DNA from: CAYFVU01 sp964346645
GTDB taxonomy: Bacteria > Spirochaetota > Spirochaetia > DSM-16054 > Sediminispirochaetaceae
Assembly (NCBI GenBank): GCA_964346645.1
Contig: CAYFVU010000026.1
Coordinates: forward strand, 1-34,688
Length of the DNA: 34,688 nucleotides
Direction: 5' to 3'
The notes under the pieces are model-generated. The model worked only from the letters and a program-made list of their open reading frames with translations. It was not told the DNA's origin and did not search any database. Positions 23,642-31,924 of this stretch are shown here, in pieces (position 1 is the stretch's first letter; each line of letters opens with the position of its first letter). The translations under genes were made by a program, and so were the position numbers.

Positions 23642-24672
23642 CGTCTCTCTCCGCTGCCTTTCTCGAGGGCGGCTTTCTCTAACAGCAGCTGCTTCTCCAG
23701 GAATTGATAGTTCACCTCCCATGCGTGGGGGCCGTATCCTCCGGCCATCAAGTAGGCGGCAGGGATATCTCGTTCGGCGAGGAAGCCGCGTATGGCTTCG
23801 TCCCTTTCGTTGAGTTGCCGAAGGGAGAGCCGCAGCAGTTTCGCTGAGTCGAGTCTGTCACGCTCGTAGGGATCGGCCCCGAAGAGCACGACGGCGAGGT
23901 CCGGATGCGGATATTCGTCGAGCTGGAGCAGCCCCTCCTTCAGCCGTGCAGTGTACTCGGCCTCCCTGCCCTGAGGGATGGGGATGTCGATGTCGCTCGG
24001 GACGAAGGAGGGATGGAGTTCACCGGTCGCCGTGAGCGGAAAGCGGGCGAGGGGCCAGCCCTTCGCCATATGGATGCTGAGGGTGCGGATGGAAGGATCG
24101 TTCCGGGTGATGGCGGCGGTACCGTCCCCCTTGTGCGCATCGCCGTCTATGATCCACACGGTTTGTACGAGCCCCTCCGCCTGGAGCCGTCTCGCGGCGA
24201 TTACCGCATCGTTGATGAGGCAGAAACCGTGTCCGAAGTCATAGTGGGCGTGGTGGAAACCGCCGCCGAAGTAGAAGCAGAAGCGCGACTCGAGGGCCAT
24301 CCTCATACATTGCAGGGTGCCGGCTGCCCTCGTCAGCATCACCTCGTAGAGCTCCTCGAGGGGATACCGTGCGGTACCCGGATCGTAGCGCTGAAAGTTG
24401 CCCCGCTCGTCGACGAGCTCGTAGGCCTCGTAGAGGGCGTTGGTTCTGTCGTTGCTCAGCCGCGCCACATAGTCGCGGCTGTGAGCCCTCAGGAGATCCT
24501 CTTCGGCGAGGGTCTCGCTCCGCTCATTCGTCATGAGCTCCTCTATCATTCCGCCGATTTCGGGATGCGCCTCGAGTTCCTCGATAGTTCGAGTCGCCCT
24601 GGTGTCGAGAACGGGAATTTCTATGCCGAAGTCGGCGAGTCCGGGGAGTCCCGGATAGTGTAACAGCTGCAT
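23638..24672 (-). CDS. Histone-deacetylase-superfamily amidohydrolase
   Basis: 344 residues, cytoplasmic, arginase/deacetylase fold. Zinc and catalytic residues are present: GGGFHHAHYDFGHGFCLIND (the His-His pair and the Gly-rich loop), IIDGDAHKGDGTA (Asp and His zinc ligands) and VLFGADPYERDRL (third ligand Asp). The usual DxDxHHG reads DGDAHKG, so Lys replaces the second His next to the zinc ligand. The C-terminal MAGGYGPHAWEV is the standard catalytic Tyr segment (GGY). Natural substrates may be acetylated polyamines, acetyl-lysine proteins (AcuC-like) or other amides. I use the ATG at 24672; a TTG at 24708 would add 12 residues. No strong ribosome site is seen at either. Four-base overlap with the FemAB gene indicates tight coupling. 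Confidence 0.87.
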   Translation of the reverse strand: MQLLHYPGLPGLADFGIEIPVLDTRATRTIEELEAHPEIGGMIEELMTNERSETLAEEDLLRAHSRDYVARLSNDRTNALYEAYELVDERGNFQRYDPGTARYPLEELYEVMLTRAAGTLQCMRMALESRFCFYFGGGFHHAHYDFGHGFCLINDAVIAARRLQAEGLVQTVWIIDGDAHKGDGTAAITRNDPSIRTLSIHMAKGWPLARFPLTATGELHPSFVPSDIDIPIPQGREAEYTARLKEGLLQLDEYPHPDLAVVLFGADPYERDRLDSAKLLRLSLRQLNERDEAIRGFLAERDIPAAYLMAGGYGPHAWEVNYQFLEKQLLLEKAALEKGSGERR

Positions 24673-24831
24673 GGGAGGAGTGTAGCGTAAAAGGCTCTTG
24701 ATCCTCAAGCCGGAGCTGGGGAGCTCGCCGAGGAGGAAATAAAGGATTTTCTCGTAGGTACTCAGTCGAAAGACAAGCTCTCCTCCCTCATGACCTGATA
24801 TGTCCCCCTATGCTGCCTGCATTCAAAAATT

Positions 24832-24860
24832 TTGACTTTCTCACGGCAGCGACCTATGCT
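24832..24860 (+). promoter_or_regulatory. Promoter of the diguanylate cyclase gene
   Basis: -35 TTGACT (24832-24837, 5 of 6), 17 bases, -10 TATGCT (24855-24860, 4 of 6), about 30 bases before the ATG. The remainder of the 24673-24891 gap, shared with the divergent deacetylase gene, shows no further gene. Confidence 0.7.
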
Positions 24861-24891
24861 CTAAGTTAGAGAAACAGAAAGAGGAGCGGTA

Positions 24892-26802
24892 ATGGGAATC
24901 GTAAGGTCGGTATGTAGCGGAGTGGGCAACTCGATGGACCTTATTCGCAGCTATCAGCACGTCCGCCGGATGTACCGGACGGACCTCCTTGCCTTTCGCA
25001 GCCAGACCAATATCTTTCGCTTCGCCGTTTTCAGCATCATATCGCTGCTCATATCGCTTTCCGTCCTGTTCTTTGTCCGTCCGGAACTGCCCCGCATACA
25101 CGTGCTGTTCGTTCTGCTCATGGCTGCCTCGGTTCTCTTCTTCTTTCTCTCCGTCGCCTTCCGGGCGGATGAGAAAAGGAGAGCGCCCTTCTTACATCTC
25201 GCTCTCGTGCATATTGGAGTGTTCTTTCTCTTCGCATGGGGAACCGCGCAGATCTTGTTCGGCGAGGGTGATGTCCGAGGTTTTGTCACCTATGTGGCGC
25301 TCGTTATCGCGATCGCCGCGGTCTTTTCCCTCGAACCGCTCTACTATTTTGCGGTAAGCGTGTTGAGCCTCTCCTCTCTCTACCTCTTATCTACGCTGTT
25401 CGAAGGGATCGACGGGGGGCAGATACGGAACTACTTCATATTTCTCATCAACAGCGTCGTCTTCGGGTGGGTCGTGTCGGTCATGCACTACTACACCGTC
25501 CTCGAGATCTTCTTCGTGAAGAAACAGATGGAAGAGCAGGAGCGGAGGGCCGAGCTCGCGCTGACGGGGGGTAACCTGGGATATTGGAACTGGAACATCG
25601 AAAAGGAGGTTATCGATGTGGATGCGCGCTGGTCGGCACTGCTCGGTTATGAGGCGAAGCGGGGAAGGATACGCTTCGATGAGTTCTTTCGCATGGTCGT
25701 ACCCGAAGACAGGAAGCGGGTGGCGGAGGCGGTGCAGGGCTATTTCGACGGAGAGAGCGATCAGTACTCGATTACCTTTCGCATGGAAACCAAAGAAGGT
25801 GATGAGAAGTGGATCTACGCAGAGGGGCGCGTGACGAATCGCGACAGGAACGGCAAGCCGCTCTTCATGCACGGTATTCATCAGGACGTGCAGGAGTTGA
25901 GAGAGCAGCAGAGCAAACTGCAGGAGAGTGAGCTCAGGTTCCGCACCTACACGGAAAATGCGCCCGTGGGGGTTTTTATAACCGACGGACTACGCTTTAC
26001 CTATGTGAATCCGGAGGCAATCCACCTCTCGGGCTACAGCGAAAAGGAGCTCCTCGACGGCGTAACTCTCTACCGGCTGGTTCATCCCGACGACAGAAAG
26101 AAGCTCCGCAACGATATCCGCAGACTCTTGAAAGACAGAGAGACGAAGAACACCTACCTCTACCGCATCGTCTCTAAAACCGGAGAGACGCACTGGTTCG
26201 AGACGAGGTTGAGCACGATAAACTGGAAAAAGCGGATGTTTCTCCTCTCCGCGGTCGATATCACCGAGAGGAGACAGGCCGAGGAGAAGCTGAAGGAGTA
26301 CGCAACCTACGATGAGCTCACGGGCGTCTTCAACCGTCGGGTCGGTCTCGATCTCTTGGAGAGAGAGATGGTCAGTTCCCACAGAGAGGTGAGCACCTTT
26401 ACCGTATGCTTTATCGATGTGAACGGGCTCAAGGTGGTAAACGACACCTTCGGTCACGATGCGGGAGATGAGCTGATCAAGAGCGTCGTATCCGTGGCTA
26501 CGAAGGAGATGCGCAGCGGAGACATCATCTGCCGACTCGGTGGGGACGAGTTCCTTCTCCTCTTCAAGGCCTGCGATATGAGGAATGCGAAGAAGATAAA
26601 AAAGAGGATGGAGGACCGCTTCGTCGAGCTCAACAAAGAGCCGCGGAGACAGTACGACATAAGCGTGAGTTACGGAATGCTCGAGTACGGGAGAGATGTG
26701 CAACTCAGTGTGCAGGAGCTCATTCACCGCGCAGATCAGCGCATGTACGAGGACAAGTTGGCCAGGAAGGCTCAGCGGGAATCTCGGCTATCCTCACGGT
26801 AG
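24892..26802 (+). CDS. Membrane PAS-PAS-GGDEF diguanylate cyclase
   Basis: 636-residue sensor enzyme making cyclic di-GMP from GTP. After a charged N-terminus, about six TM segments fill residues 40-205 (for example FAVFSIISLLISLSVLFFV and YFIFLINSVVFGWVVSVMHY). A short coiled coil links to PAS 1 (about 225-335, GYWNWNIEKEVIDV through FMHGIHQDV) and PAS 2 (about 345-465, VGVFITDGLRFTYVNPEAI through LLSAVDITERR). The GGDEF domain has an intact active site, GGDEF at 550-554, and an RSGD inhibitory I-site five residues ahead, so product feedback is expected. No EAL domain is present. GAGGAG precedes the ATG. What the membrane and PAS parts sense is unknown. It is probably monocistronic. Confidence 0.92.
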   Translation: MGIVRSVCSGVGNSMDLIRSYQHVRRMYRTDLLAFRSQTNIFRFAVFSIISLLISLSVLFFVRPELPRIHVLFVLLMAASVLFFFLSVAFRADEKRRAPFLHLALVHIGVFFLFAWGTAQILFGEGDVRGFVTYVALVIAIAAVFSLEPLYYFAVSVLSLSSLYLLSTLFEGIDGGQIRNYFIFLINSVVFGWVVSVMHYYTVLEIFFVKKQMEEQERRAELALTGGNLGYWNWNIEKEVIDVDARWSALLGYEAKRGRIRFDEFFRMVVPEDRKRVAEAVQGYFDGESDQYSITFRMETKEGDEKWIYAEGRVTNRDRNGKPLFMHGIHQDVQELREQQSKLQESELRFRTYTENAPVGVFITDGLRFTYVNPEAIHLSGYSEKELLDGVTLYRLVHPDDRKKLRNDIRRLLKDRETKNTYLYRIVSKTGETHWFETRLSTINWKKRMFLLSAVDITERRQAEEKLKEYATYDELTGVFNRRVGLDLLEREMVSSHREVSTFTVCFIDVNGLKVVNDTFGHDAGDELIKSVVSVATKEMRSGDIICRLGGDEFLLLFKACDMRNAKKIKKRMEDRFVELNKEPRRQYDISVSYGMLEYGRDVQLSVQELIHRADQRMYEDKLARKAQRESRLSSR

Positions 26803-26864
26803 CGAGCGAGGATCTCGGGAAATTCGTATCTGAGGGCATGATCGTTTTCCAGGCCGGAGGCGGC

Positions 26865-27287
26865 TCAGAGCCGGGCGATCTTGATGTAGTCCTCGACGAT
26901 ACGGCCGTGTTCGAAGGCCATCGGCAGCGATGCGATCTCCTCCGGCATGTACCAGCGCAGCTCCTTGACCTCCGCCTCCTGCCGCGTGAGCTCGACTCCC
27001 GATGCCTCGGGCTTTACCGCGAAGATGAGGGCGACCGCGTGCCACTCGAGCTCCGGATAGTATTCGCTGTAGTAGCCGAAGAATCGCGCCTCTCCGGCGG
27101 ATGCCGAGATGCCCGTCTCTTCGAAGAGCTCCCGAAGCATCGCCTCTTCTACTCCTTCGCCGTACTCAATGTGGCCGCCGGGTATGCACCAGTGGTTGTA
27201 GAAGGGCTCGTGATTTCTCCTCGCCAGCAGTATGCGCCCATCCTTTTCCACCACGGCGCCCACGGTTGCCTTAATGCACTTTCTCAT
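26865..27287 (-). CDS. Nudix hydrolase (MutT/NUDT-like)
   Basis: 140-residue cytoplasmic Nudix enzyme. N-terminus CIKATVGAVVEKDGRILLAR is the standard first strands; the Nudix box begins GGHIEYGEGVEEAMLREL and continues FEETGISA with all catalytic Glu/Arg present. The WCIPGGHIEYGEG version is common in NDP-hydrolases acting on dNTPs, NADH or sugar nucleotides; substrate cannot be decided. It lies 57 bases after the small membrane protein gene on the same strand, so it may be the last gene of the nfeD-floA operon. A purine-rich AGAGGCAGG precedes the ATG at 27287. Confidence 0.88.
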   Translation of the reverse strand: MRKCIKATVGAVVEKDGRILLARRNHEPFYNHWCIPGGHIEYGEGVEEAMLRELFEETGISASAGEARFFGYYSEYYPELEWHAVALIFAVKPEASGVELTRQEAEVKELRWYMPEEIASLPMAFEHGRIVEDYIKIARL

Positions 27288-27344
27288 ACGCAGCCTGCCT
27301 CTTCTATTCGTCTCGTCAGCAATTCTGTCGTCTCGTCGTATTCG

Positions 27345-27980
27345 TTACCAGAGTTTGCCCTCGTCCTCCCGTAATGCCTTCGGCCTGTTGAGGATCTCGG
27401 CCATGACCACCGCCTTCTTCAGCGGTGAAAGCCGGTTCAGGCGCCTCATGAGCACTGTCTCCTCCTGTACTCCGGGTTCCTGCTGTCGGGAGGGAGCAGC
27501 CGCTCCTTTCCACGTGCTCGAGGGATAGACCTGTTCCTGCCACTTCGTTCCTCCGCCTGCGAAATGACCGCTGTCGGCCTTCGTTCCCACCTCGTCCCAG
27601 TCGTCGTACCTGGTTTCGAGGCTGTGGGAGAGTCCCTCCGAAGAGAAATCGGCTATATGAGCCATGAGCCCCTCTTCTTTCTCTTCTTCGGTGTCTTCGG
27701 GGGTGGAGTAGATTTCTCGGCCCGCCTCCTTAGAAGAAGAGGGGCGGTTCTCTACCCTCCAACCCCTCGCTCTCGATTTTCCGTCGGAGTAGCGGCCGTA
27801 CTCCTCTCCGGCGGAGAGGTCGAGGGGCTCCGCCTCTCCCTCCTGCCGTCGGAGTTCCGCCTGTCTTCTCGCCTCCTCCTCCCTATCCTCCTTCTGCTTG
27901 TAGAGCAGGTAGATGAAGGGGGCGATGACCGCGCCGAAGAAGATGAGCAGGGTGATGAGGGAAGCTATCGCTTCTGCCAT
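27345..27980 (-). CDS. Small membrane protein of unknown function, last of the nfeD-floA set
   Basis: 211 residues. One N-terminal TM (IASLITLLIFFGAVIAPFIYLLY), then a charged, probably disordered cytoplasmic region rich in Glu/Arg (KQKEDREEEARRQAELRRQE) and Ser/Gly. A short conserved-looking C-terminal helix follows, LNRLSPLKKAVVMAEILNRPKALRED. I recall a similar (L-x-PLK-x-A-x-x-x-x-E-I-L-x-x-P-x-ALR) ending on hypothetical membrane proteins in several anaerobic phyla. It may be a docking peptide. It starts one base after the floA stop, so it is translated from the same mRNA and may act at FloA membrane domains. No enzyme motif is present. Confidence 0.75.
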   Translation of the reverse strand: MAEAIASLITLLIFFGAVIAPFIYLLYKQKEDREEEARRQAELRRQEGEAEPLDLSAGEEYGRYSDGKSRARGWRVENRPSSSKEAGREIYSTPEDTEEEKEEGLMAHIADFSSEGLSHSLETRYDDWDEVGTKADSGHFAGGGTKWQEQVYPSSTWKGAAAPSRQQEPGVQEETVLMRRLNRLSPLKKAVVMAEILNRPKALREDEGKLW

Positions 27981-27981
27981 A

Positions 27982-28980
27982 TTATTGCTCCGTATCCGGG
28001 CTCTGATCCTCTCCGCCGATGCTCGAGCGCATGTCGGTGTCGGCCTGGATGTTCTTCATCCGGTAGTAGTCCATGACACCGAGATGTCCCTTGCGGAAGG
28101 CTTCGGATATCGCCTTGGGAATCTCCGCCTCCTCGAGGACAACCTTCGCGCGGTTTTCCTGAACCTGGGCGATCATCTCCTGCTCCCTGGCCTGGGCCGC
28201 GGCTCTGCGCTGCTCGGCTACCGCCTGGTAGCGCCGCTTGTCGGCTTCCGCCTGGTCGGCCTGGAGCTTGGCGCCCACGTTCTCTCCGACGTCGATGTCG
28301 GCAATGTCGATCGAGAGGATCTCGAAGGCGGTGCCTGCATCTAGCCCCTTCTGTAAGACGGTACGGGATATCTGGTCCGGATTCTCCAGAACATCTTTGT
28401 AGGTCTCCGATGAGCCGATGGTGGTGACGATACCCTCGCCTACACGGGCGATGATGGTCTCCTCCTTGGCTCCGCCGACGAGGCGTTCGATGTTTGCCCG
28501 GACGGTGACCCTCGCTTTCGCGCGGAGCTGTATGCCGTCCTTCGCCACTGCATCGATGGTGTTGCGGCCCTTCTCGGGGTTGGGGCAGTCGATGACCTTC
28601 GGGTTGACACTGGTCTTTACCGCGTCCAAAACGTCACGGCCGGCGAGGTCTATGGCCGCGGCCTTTTGGAACGAGAGGGCGATATCCGCCTTGTTTGCCG
28701 CGACCAGCGCCTTACTGACACGGATAACATCGCCGCCTGCGAGGAAGTGGGTCTCGAGGAGATCCGAGTTGATCTCTATTCCCGCCTTCGTCAGCATGAT
28801 GCGGCTGTCGACAATGACCTTCAGCTTTACCCGGCGAATCCACATGCCCACTAGGCGGGCCATGGAGATGTGAGCGCCCGATAAGAGCGCCCTGAACCAG
28901 AGACTGAAGAACTTGAAAAAGAATGCAATAAAAATGAGGAGTACTATTCCTATCAGTACGTAAACTACCAACATCGCCAT
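27982..28980 (-). CDS. floA: Flotillin-like protein FloA
   Basis: 332-residue membrane-domain organising protein; the Bacillus homologue FloA (YqfA) is of almost equal length. N-terminal membrane segment VVYVLIGIVLLIFIAFFFKFF, then an SPFH-like domain (SMARLVGMWIRRVKLKVIVDSRI through VGEGIVTTIGSSETYKDVLENP), then the Ala/Glu-rich coiled coil (QADQAEADKRRYQAVAEQRR) and the C-terminal GHLGVMDYYRMKNIQADT motif specific to FloA. The ATG at 28980 overlaps the short nfeD stop in TGATG and has AAAGGAG upstream; a GTG three bases earlier is the alternative. NfeD proteins commonly accompany flotillins, and both precede it here. Confidence 0.95.
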   Translation of the reverse strand: MAMLVVYVLIGIVLLIFIAFFFKFFSLWFRALLSGAHISMARLVGMWIRRVKLKVIVDSRIMLTKAGIEINSDLLETHFLAGGDVIRVSKALVAANKADIALSFQKAAAIDLAGRDVLDAVKTSVNPKVIDCPNPEKGRNTIDAVAKDGIQLRAKARVTVRANIERLVGGAKEETIIARVGEGIVTTIGSSETYKDVLENPDQISRTVLQKGLDAGTAFEILSIDIADIDVGENVGAKLQADQAEADKRRYQAVAEQRRAAAQAREQEMIAQVQENRAKVVLEEAEIPKAISEAFRKGHLGVMDYYRMKNIQADTDMRSSIGGEDQSPDTEQ

Positions 28981-29465
28981 CACTCGACTCCTTTTCGAAC
29001 CTCTATTCGGTTCCCTTCTGTTTTTTTCACCGTGACCGTGTCATCCTTCTCTATGAACTCGCCGTCCGTTACGGCACTATAGCGGCGGCCCTCTATGCGA
29101 ACCGTCCCGGAGGGGCGCAGCGGCGTCACGGCGGTACCGCTCTTGCCCTCCAGTTCGGGGTATACCGGATCGGAATGGCTGGTGTAGCCGGACTCTCGGG
29201 TCTGGCTGTCCCTTAGTATGAGCTTCTTGCCCATGAAGGTCTTGGGAAAGAAGCGGAACCAGATCACGAAGAGGGTGGGGACGAGGACTACGGCTGCTAC
29301 GGTGAGTGCGGCGCCGACCGTAGGCCCCTGGATCTGAAAGGTGCGAACGATCGCGGTGATTATGCTGCCCAGCCCCACCAGGCCGATGATGCCCCCGGCG
29401 GGCACGAAGAGTTCGATGATTATGGCTGCGAGTCCGACGAGAATCAGTACAACCGCTCCGAGCAT
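28980..29465 (-). CDS. Short NfeD protein (NfeD1b type)
   Basis: 161 residues: three to four TM segments (AVVLILVGLAAIIIELFVPA, GLVGLGSIITAIV, ALTVAAVVLVPTLFVIWF), then a soluble OB-fold domain (GTAVTPLRPSGTVRIEGRRY through GNRIEVRKG). There is no protease domain, as in short NfeD proteins that partner flotillins. The OB fold matches the C-terminal one of the long NfeD directly upstream almost motif for motif (LRP-x-G-x-V-x-I-x-G-x-x-YS-x-VTDGE-x-IE). Gene order is long nfeD, short nfeD, floA, with one-base-scale junctions on both sides. Likely role: membrane-domain quality control together with FloA. Confidence 0.9.
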   Translation of the reverse strand: MLGAVVLILVGLAAIIIELFVPAGGIIGLVGLGSIITAIVRTFQIQGPTVGAALTVAAVVLVPTLFVIWFRFFPKTFMGKKLILRDSQTRESGYTSHSDPVYPELEGKSGTAVTPLRPSGTVRIEGRRYSAVTDGEFIEKDDTVTVKKTEGNRIEVRKGVE

Positions 29466-31157
29466 CTACTCACTCCTCTCCACGACTATTCTGTTGCCGG
29501 CCACCTCTATCACCTTCACCTCTTCACCCTGCTCGATCCACTCGCCGTCGGTAACTACGGAGTAATTCTCTCCGTCGATCTCGACCCGTCCCGCGGGCCG
29601 CAGCTTCGTCTTGACGGTGCCGGTGGCACCGATCTCCGGTCCCTCTTTTTCGGCGGCTTCCGCCTCGCCGGCCTCTTCGTGCGTCGGCTTCTTTCCTTCT
29701 CGTTCCGACTTTCTCGCTGTCCGTGTATCTTCAAGACCGTCACTCGCATATCCTCCGCCTGAGGTAGTCGAGAGAATGAGGCGCCGGAACAGGCGTATGC
29801 GCGGAAAGAAGAACATCAGGACTCCCATGAGGATGAAGGAGAGGGCAAAGGTGCCGAAGACCACCGAGAGATTCTGGAAGAAGAGATCCCACTGCCAATC
29901 GGTCTCGGGCAGCACGAAGCCCTGTCGGGAGAGGATCAGCCCGATGCTCATCAGAAGCAGGCCGCTGATTCCCGCAACTCCGAAACCGGGGATGAGGAAG
30001 ATCTCCACCACCAGGAGGACCACCCCCAAGAGGAAGAGAATGAGCTCTATCGAGCCTAGGGTGCCGAGTAGGCCTCCGGAGAAGAAAAGGACGGCGAAGG
30101 CGAGCACCGCTAACGTGCCGGGCAGTCCGAAGCCCGGACTCGATATCTCGAGGTAGAGGGCCAAGAGGCCGATGGTCAGCAGCATGCTGGTTACCGCTGC
30201 GCTGCTGAGAAAACCGACTATCTTATCGGCGTCGGTCGGCGCTACTTCGAGCGTCTTCTCGATCTCCAGCTCATCGAAAAGCGCCTGCATGTTTGAGACT
30301 GTGCCGCTCGAAATGCCGTACTCCTCCATCTCCCCCGCTGTCAGGGTGAGGAGCTTTCCGGAGGGAGAGACGACCCGTCGCCGTGCTCCTCCCGTATCAC
30401 CGTTCGACAGAGATTCCCCATCGGCCCCCGCTGCCCCGGCAGCTCCGCCGGCCTCCGCGGTATCATCCGACTCTCCGCTTGAGCTTTCCCCCGAGTCGGA
30501 GATCTCGAAGCGGACGCGGCCGTTCTCGCGGATCTCCACGAGCTCGGCATCCTGATCCACCATTGCGATGGCTACCTCTTTGGGATAGCCGTTTTTCTCG
30601 GCGAGGGCGGCGAGCTGAGTTCTCACGGCGCTCACCGTCTTCTCTCCGGCGGCTTTGGTCCCCTCCGAAGAGCGGAATACGGGCGCCGCCGCCCCGATGG
30701 AAGTGCCGGGGGCCATGTAGATCTCGTTGCAGGAGAAGCTGATGAGTGCTCCTGCGGACCAGCTGACGCCGAGACTCTCCGGCTCGGCCGGAATGTAGGC
30801 GACCGTGTGTACGTCGTCGAGACTTCCGATCAGCGTTGCCATCTGCAGCGCCGAGTCTACCCTTCCCCCGAAGGTGTTTATAGAGAAGATGATGGTCTCC
30901 GACTCCGCCTTCCGAGCCTTCTCTATGGAACGGCGCAGAAAGATCACCTGGAACTTGTCGATCTCGCCCTCGATCGGGATGACAGTGCCATCCACAGGGG
31001 AGGAGGGCTCTGAGGAGGAGTTCTGCTCCTCTGAGCCCTCGCTTTCCCCTTGATCGCCCGCCTTCTCCGGACTATCGGTGCCGATTGGTGCAGGGGAGAG
31101 CATAAAGATGCAGAGCACGAGAGTCGCGAGTAAGATACGAGCATATGTCTTCGACAA
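29466..31157 (-). CDS. Long NfeD protein with ClpP-class membrane serine protease domain (NfeD1a type)
   Basis: 563 residues. Signal/TM (ILLATLVLCIFMLSPAP), an acidic Ser/Glu linker, then a ClpP-fold protease (about 58-260) with nucleophile Ser134 in VSWSAGALIS and a likely Lys general base at 173, matching the Ser-Lys dyad known for archaeal PH1510. A low-complexity Ser/Gly/Ala/Asp insert (about 225-262) splits the domain. Next come about five TM segments (325-475) and, after a charged linker, the OB fold (RPAGRVEIDGENYSVVTDGE). The start is a TTG at 31157 with a strong GGGGTGAT ribosome site and a promoter further up. First gene of the nfeD-nfeD-floA operon. Family members cut hydrophobic C-termini of stomatin-like proteins. 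Confidence 0.92.
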   Translation of the reverse strand: MSKTYARILLATLVLCIFMLSPAPIGTDSPEKAGDQGESEGSEEQNSSSEPSSPVDGTVIPIEGEIDKFQVIFLRRSIEKARKAESETIIFSINTFGGRVDSALQMATLIGSLDDVHTVAYIPAEPESLGVSWSAGALISFSCNEIYMAPGTSIGAAAPVFRSSEGTKAAGEKTVSAVRTQLAALAEKNGYPKEVAIAMVDQDAELVEIRENGRVRFEISDSGESSSGESDDTAEAGGAAGAAGADGESLSNGDTGGARRRVVSPSGKLLTLTAGEMEEYGISSGTVSNMQALFDELEIEKTLEVAPTDADKIVGFLSSAAVTSMLLTIGLLALYLEISSPGFGLPGTLAVLAFAVLFFSGGLLGTLGSIELILFLLGVVLLVVEIFLIPGFGVAGISGLLLMSIGLILSRQGFVLPETDWQWDLFFQNLSVVFGTFALSFILMGVLMFFFPRIRLFRRLILSTTSGGGYASDGLEDTRTARKSEREGKKPTHEEAGEAEAAEKEGPEIGATGTVKTKLRPAGRVEIDGENYSVVTDGEWIEQGEEVKVIEVAGNRIVVERSE

Positions 31158-31178
31158 GGATCACCCCCCTCAATATCC

Positions 31179-31206
31179 ATAATGAATCATTTTTACCAAA
31201 TGTCAA
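31179..31206 (-). promoter_or_regulatory. Promoter of the nfeD-floA operon
   Basis: Minus strand: perfect -35 TTGACA (31201-31206), 16 bases, CATTAT (31179-31184) as the best -10; TATGGA, three bases further on, is an alternative at 19-base spacing. It lies about 20 bases before the TTG start of the long nfeD gene. Confidence 0.6.
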
Positions 31207-31285
31207 TGTATGAGTGCAGATTCGAAAAGGCAGCTGCGGCGGACCAAGTTGAACCGGAAAATATCGACATGAACCGTAACTGAGC

Positions 31286-31315
31286 TTGACCGGTGAGAGG
31301 GGCTATTCTTATATT
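31286..31315 (+). promoter_or_regulatory. Promoter of the DUF4168 gene
   Basis: -35 TTGACC (31286-31291, 5 of 6), 18 bases, -10 TATATT (31310-31315, 5 of 6). It leaves a leader of about 35 nt ending in AAGGAGG before the ATG at 31357. It is divergent from the nfeD promoter. Confidence 0.65.
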
Positions 31316-31356
31316 TCGCGGACAATAGATACGTACGAATAAGGAGGCAGCTTCGT

Positions 31357-31887
31357 ATGATTAAAAGAGTTAGAATAGGACGAGGCCTGGTAACGGCCGT
31401 CGTGCTGATGGCGCTTGTGTTTCCGATGTTAGCGGGAGCGCAGCAACAACAGCAACAGCAACAGCAACAACAGGATCCTTCCTTCGCTCCCCAGACAGCA
31501 CCCGAAGGATCGAGCGATATAGAGGTGAGCGATCAGGAGTTGAAGAAGTTCGCCGGTGTGCTGCAGGAGGTTCAGAAGGTGCAGCAGAGCTACGGAAGCG
31601 AGGTGCAGTCTGCCATCTCGGAATCGTCTCTCGACGAGAAACGTTTCAGAGAGATCCACTCGGCAACGCAGAACTCCTCTAAGGAGCAGGCCAAAGGACA
31701 GACAGAGGCCGAGACCAAGGCCTACAAGCAGGTAATCGGAAAGATCCAAAAACTGCAGCAGAAATCCAACCAAGAGATGGTAAAAGTGGTAAAGGAGGGC
31801 GGATTCTCCGTTAAACGCTTCAACAGGATCGCCACGGCGCTCCGCAGCGACCAGGATCTCGGGAAGCGACTGAAAAAGTTCATGTAA
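31357..31887 (+). CDS. Exported DUF4168-type protein with polyglutamine tract
   Basis: 176 residues. Signal peptide (RGLVTAVVLMALVFPMLAGA, cleavage before the Gln run), then 11 consecutive Gln residues, a Pro/Ser/Asp linker, and two copies of a helical unit: DQELKKFAGVLQEVQKVQQS with SSLDEKRFREIHSATQN, and ETKAYKQVIGKIQKLQQKSN with GGFSVKRFNRIATAL. This two-helix, F/Y-x-R-I/F pattern is that of DUF4168, a family of exported proteins of unknown function. Location should be periplasmic. The Gln tract is coded by a near-perfect CAA/CAG microsatellite (about 31441-31473), whose length could vary. AAGGAGG lies nine bases before the ATG. Confidence 0.8.
   Translation: MIKRVRIGRGLVTAVVLMALVFPMLAGAQQQQQQQQQQQDPSFAPQTAPEGSSDIEVSDQELKKFAGVLQEVQKVQQSYGSEVQSAISESSLDEKRFREIHSATQNSSKEQAKGQTEAETKAYKQVIGKIQKLQQKSNQEMVKVVKEGGFSVKRFNRIATALRSDQDLGKRLKKFM
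31441..31473 (+). repeat. CAA/CAG trinucleotide microsatellite
   Basis: Eleven consecutive CAG/CAA codons at the start of the mature exported protein. They are in frame, so gain or loss of units would change only the length of the Gln linker. Confidence 0.9.
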
Positions 31888-31924
31888 GGACGCCATCTCA
31901 GGCGTAGCTTACGCCCTCACCGAC

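Noticed and set aside
27308..27337. TCGTCTCGTC direct repeat between the membrane protein and Nudix genes
   Set aside because: Only two simple-sequence copies at 20-bp spacing in a 57-base gap; no palindrome or regulatory context.
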